Positions 64,000 through 64,000 of a DNA stretch of 64,000 bases are shown here, in pieces. Each line of letters opens with the position of its first letter. The stretch's first letter is position 1. This DNA comes from Spironucleus salmonicida. Its lineage: Eukaryota; Fornicata; Diplomonadida; Hexamitidae. The notes beneath the pieces are model-generated. The model searched no databases. It saw only the letters and a list, made by a program, of their open reading frames with translations, and was not told where the DNA came from. A program made the translations under genes and the position numbers. The stretch spans positions 132,001-196,000 of the forward strand of contig CM035321.1 in assembly GCA_000497125.2 (NCBI GenBank), given 5' to 3'.

Positions 64000-64000
64000 C

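Noticed and set aside
1-64000. tRNA, rRNA, CRISPR, transposon or telomere sequence
   Set aside because: I looked for box-B-like motifs, inverted-repeat ends, transposase motifs, direct-repeat arrays and telomeric repeats and saw none I could support; a covariance-model scan would be needed to be certain for tRNAs.

Overview
The window is a stretch of ciliate (most likely macronuclear) DNA that is very AT-rich and densely packed with protein genes. The key to reading it is the genetic code. TAA and TAG occur throughout every gene and fall on conserved glutamines (for example HRLGQ in the INO80 ATPase, and GVGGSGKQ in dynein AAA4), while TGA is the only stop. With that code, 30 genes read as single uninterrupted frames, including a 14.6 kb dynein heavy chain. 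No intron was needed anywhere. Spacers are mostly 1-260 bp. The clade within ciliates cannot be fixed from this alone.

Layout. 0-12.8 kb: a minus-strand unknown, a bacterial-type serine O-acetyltransferase, an unknown, a C-terminal-motor kinesin (kinesin-14), a Q-rich unknown, a proteasomal ATPase (Rpt4-like), two minus-strand unknowns (one coiled coil), a small ORF, cyclophilin, and another small ORF. 12.8-28.8 kb: a class 3 lipase, then a complete axonemal dynein heavy chain of outer-arm gamma (DNAH5/8) type, both on the minus strand. 28.8-29.9 kb: a 1 kb spacer with no recognisable gene. 29.9-38.0 kb: INO80 ATPase, a coiled-coil protein, a clamp-loader small subunit (RFC3-like), NatB acetyltransferase Naa20, a small unknown, and an orphan domain resembling the N-terminal half of iron-type dehydrogenases. 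38.1-49.2 kb: a 1556-residue unknown, a glutamine-rich coiled-coil protein, and a large protein resembling the ciliary protein CFAP70. 49.2-54.6 kb: a compact minus-strand run with a small K+-channel-like protein, two tandem serine hydrolases, a Gcn5-type histone acetyltransferase, a deoxynucleoside kinase and an EXO1-type nuclease. 54.7-60.9 kb: a second dynein heavy chain, outer-arm beta type, that stops directly after AAA1. 61.0-64 kb: a long coiled-coil gene that runs off the right edge.

Themes. Axonemal genes are prominent (gamma-type heavy chain, truncated beta-type heavy chain, CFAP70-like protein, kinesin-14). They are mixed with chromatin and DNA-maintenance genes (INO80, Gcn5, EXO1, RFC3-like, dNK) with no sign of operons. 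Base composition is uneven: GC-rich patches cross gene boundaries near 13.5-23 kb and 48.6-49.4 kb. The most unusual objects are the heavy chain ending after AAA1, the bacterial-type cysteine-synthesis enzyme, and several enzymes with altered signature residues (RFC3-like P-loop Lys to Arg, Naa20 CoA-loop Gly to Lys, EXO1 Glu to Leu before the DSD motif). Nothing here is clearly a mobile element, RNA gene, CRISPR array or virus.
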